A stretch of 48,842 nt of DNA, taken from positions 88,702-137,543 of the forward strand of contig JAAHFN010000010.1 of the NCBI GenBank assembly GCA_010672965.1, written 5' to 3'. The position numbers were made by a program, and so were the translations under genes. Below, piece by piece: positions 48,755 to 48,842 of the stretch (position 1 is its first letter; each line of letters starts with the position of its first letter). The DNA comes from Oscillatoria sp. SIO1A7. Its GTDB lineage: Bacteria > Cyanobacteriota > Cyanobacteriia > Cyanobacteriales > Laspinemataceae. The notes under the pieces are model-generated. The model was not told the DNA's origin. It saw only the letters and a list, made by a program, of their open reading frames with translations, and did no database searches.

Positions 48755-48842
48755 ACCAATTCTTTATGAAGGTGCAACAAATCCGTTCGGGCGCTCGCGC
48801 TTCGTTGCCCAGGGCTGACTGGGCAACGAAGCGCGAGCGCCA
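48755..48842. mobile_element. Element I copy 2, cut by the window edge, with a 23-bp perfect hairpin
   Basis: Starts ACCAATTCTTTATGAAGGTG then CAACAAAT, matching the left end of 38361-38452. The interior at 48790-48841 is a perfect 23-bp stem (GGCGCTCGCGCTTCGTTGCC and its inverse) with loop GGCTGA. Confidence 0.7.

Noticed and set aside
1-48842. tRNA, rRNA, tmRNA or RNase P RNA genes
   Set aside because: No cloverleaf T-loop (GGTTCRANYC) with matching acceptor, and none of the conserved cores of the other RNAs were seen by eye.

Overview
The window is chromosomal DNA of a cyanobacterium. The palindrome GCGATCGC (HIP1) and its core recur throughout. The gene set is that of an oxygenic phototroph: thf1/psb29 and ndhS (photosystem II and NDH-1 function), a tocopherol cyclase, oxygen-dependent hemF, a type II NADH dehydrogenase and the cyanobacterial forms of mrp, rodA and cdsA. 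The very high load of short interspersed repeats and heptanucleotide arrays suggests a large-genome filamentous form (Oscillatoria/Microcoleus-like). That placement is inference; no rRNA or marker gene fixes it.

Layout. 1-1.1 kb: the tail of an unknown gene and a Uma2 nuclease gene killed by a miniature element. 1.1-8.1 kb: alpha/beta hydrolase, ACT-domain protein, rluB-rodZ-like pair, DUF2993 protein, cdsA. 8.1-12 kb: cbiT, a PLP-fold amino-acid decarboxylase, ychF. 12-17.1 kb: small membrane protein, YbjN protein, HAS-barrel protein, ndhS, rodA, mrp. 17.4-21.4 kb: hemF, STAS protein, thf1, a lone antitoxin-like gene. 21.5-27.9 kb (minus strand): UPF0175-DUF3368 toxin-antitoxin pair, tsaB, B12-binding radical SAM protein, DevA/DevC-like ABC genes. 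29.2-31.4 kb: a membrane-anchored pseudokinase. 31.4-33.7 kb: 2.25 kb of nested repeats. 33.7-40.9 kb: repeat/pre-peptidase surface protein, NADH dehydrogenase, duplicated SH3 protein, tocopherol cyclase. 41.1-46.6 kb: phosphohexomutase, LapA-like and AMIN proteins, HicB-like antitoxin, an antitoxin-like reading frame with two stops, an intact Uma2 gene, hisIE. 47.3-48.6 kb: a winged-helix plus nucleotidyltransferase two-gene operon.

Most genes are ordinary housekeeping genes. The unusual content is in the spacers. At least seven families of miniature inverted-repeat elements occur, called here A (GGGAGCATTTC ends, 8-bp target duplications), B (GGACTTACGCA ends, about ten copies), C (AGAAACCCGGTTTTT/AATACC ends), D (TAGGGTG ends, five copies, one with perfect 20-bp inverted ends and a 9-bp target duplication), F (TATAGCA ends), H (ATATCAAATCCG ends) and I (ACCAAT..GCAACAAAT ends). 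Many spacers also carry tandem heptamers (CCCTACA, CCCAATG, CCCCATG and relatives). These arrays are arranged as brackets: at the left end of a spacer the plus strand is G-rich and at the right end it is C-rich, so transcripts running out of a gene enter a G-rich, quadruplex-capable array, often starting at the stop codon.

The best candidates for under-described biology are the inverted heptamer brackets, element D, the pseudokinase, and the winged-helix/nucleotidyltransferase pair. All family assignments are from reading the sequence; no database search was run.
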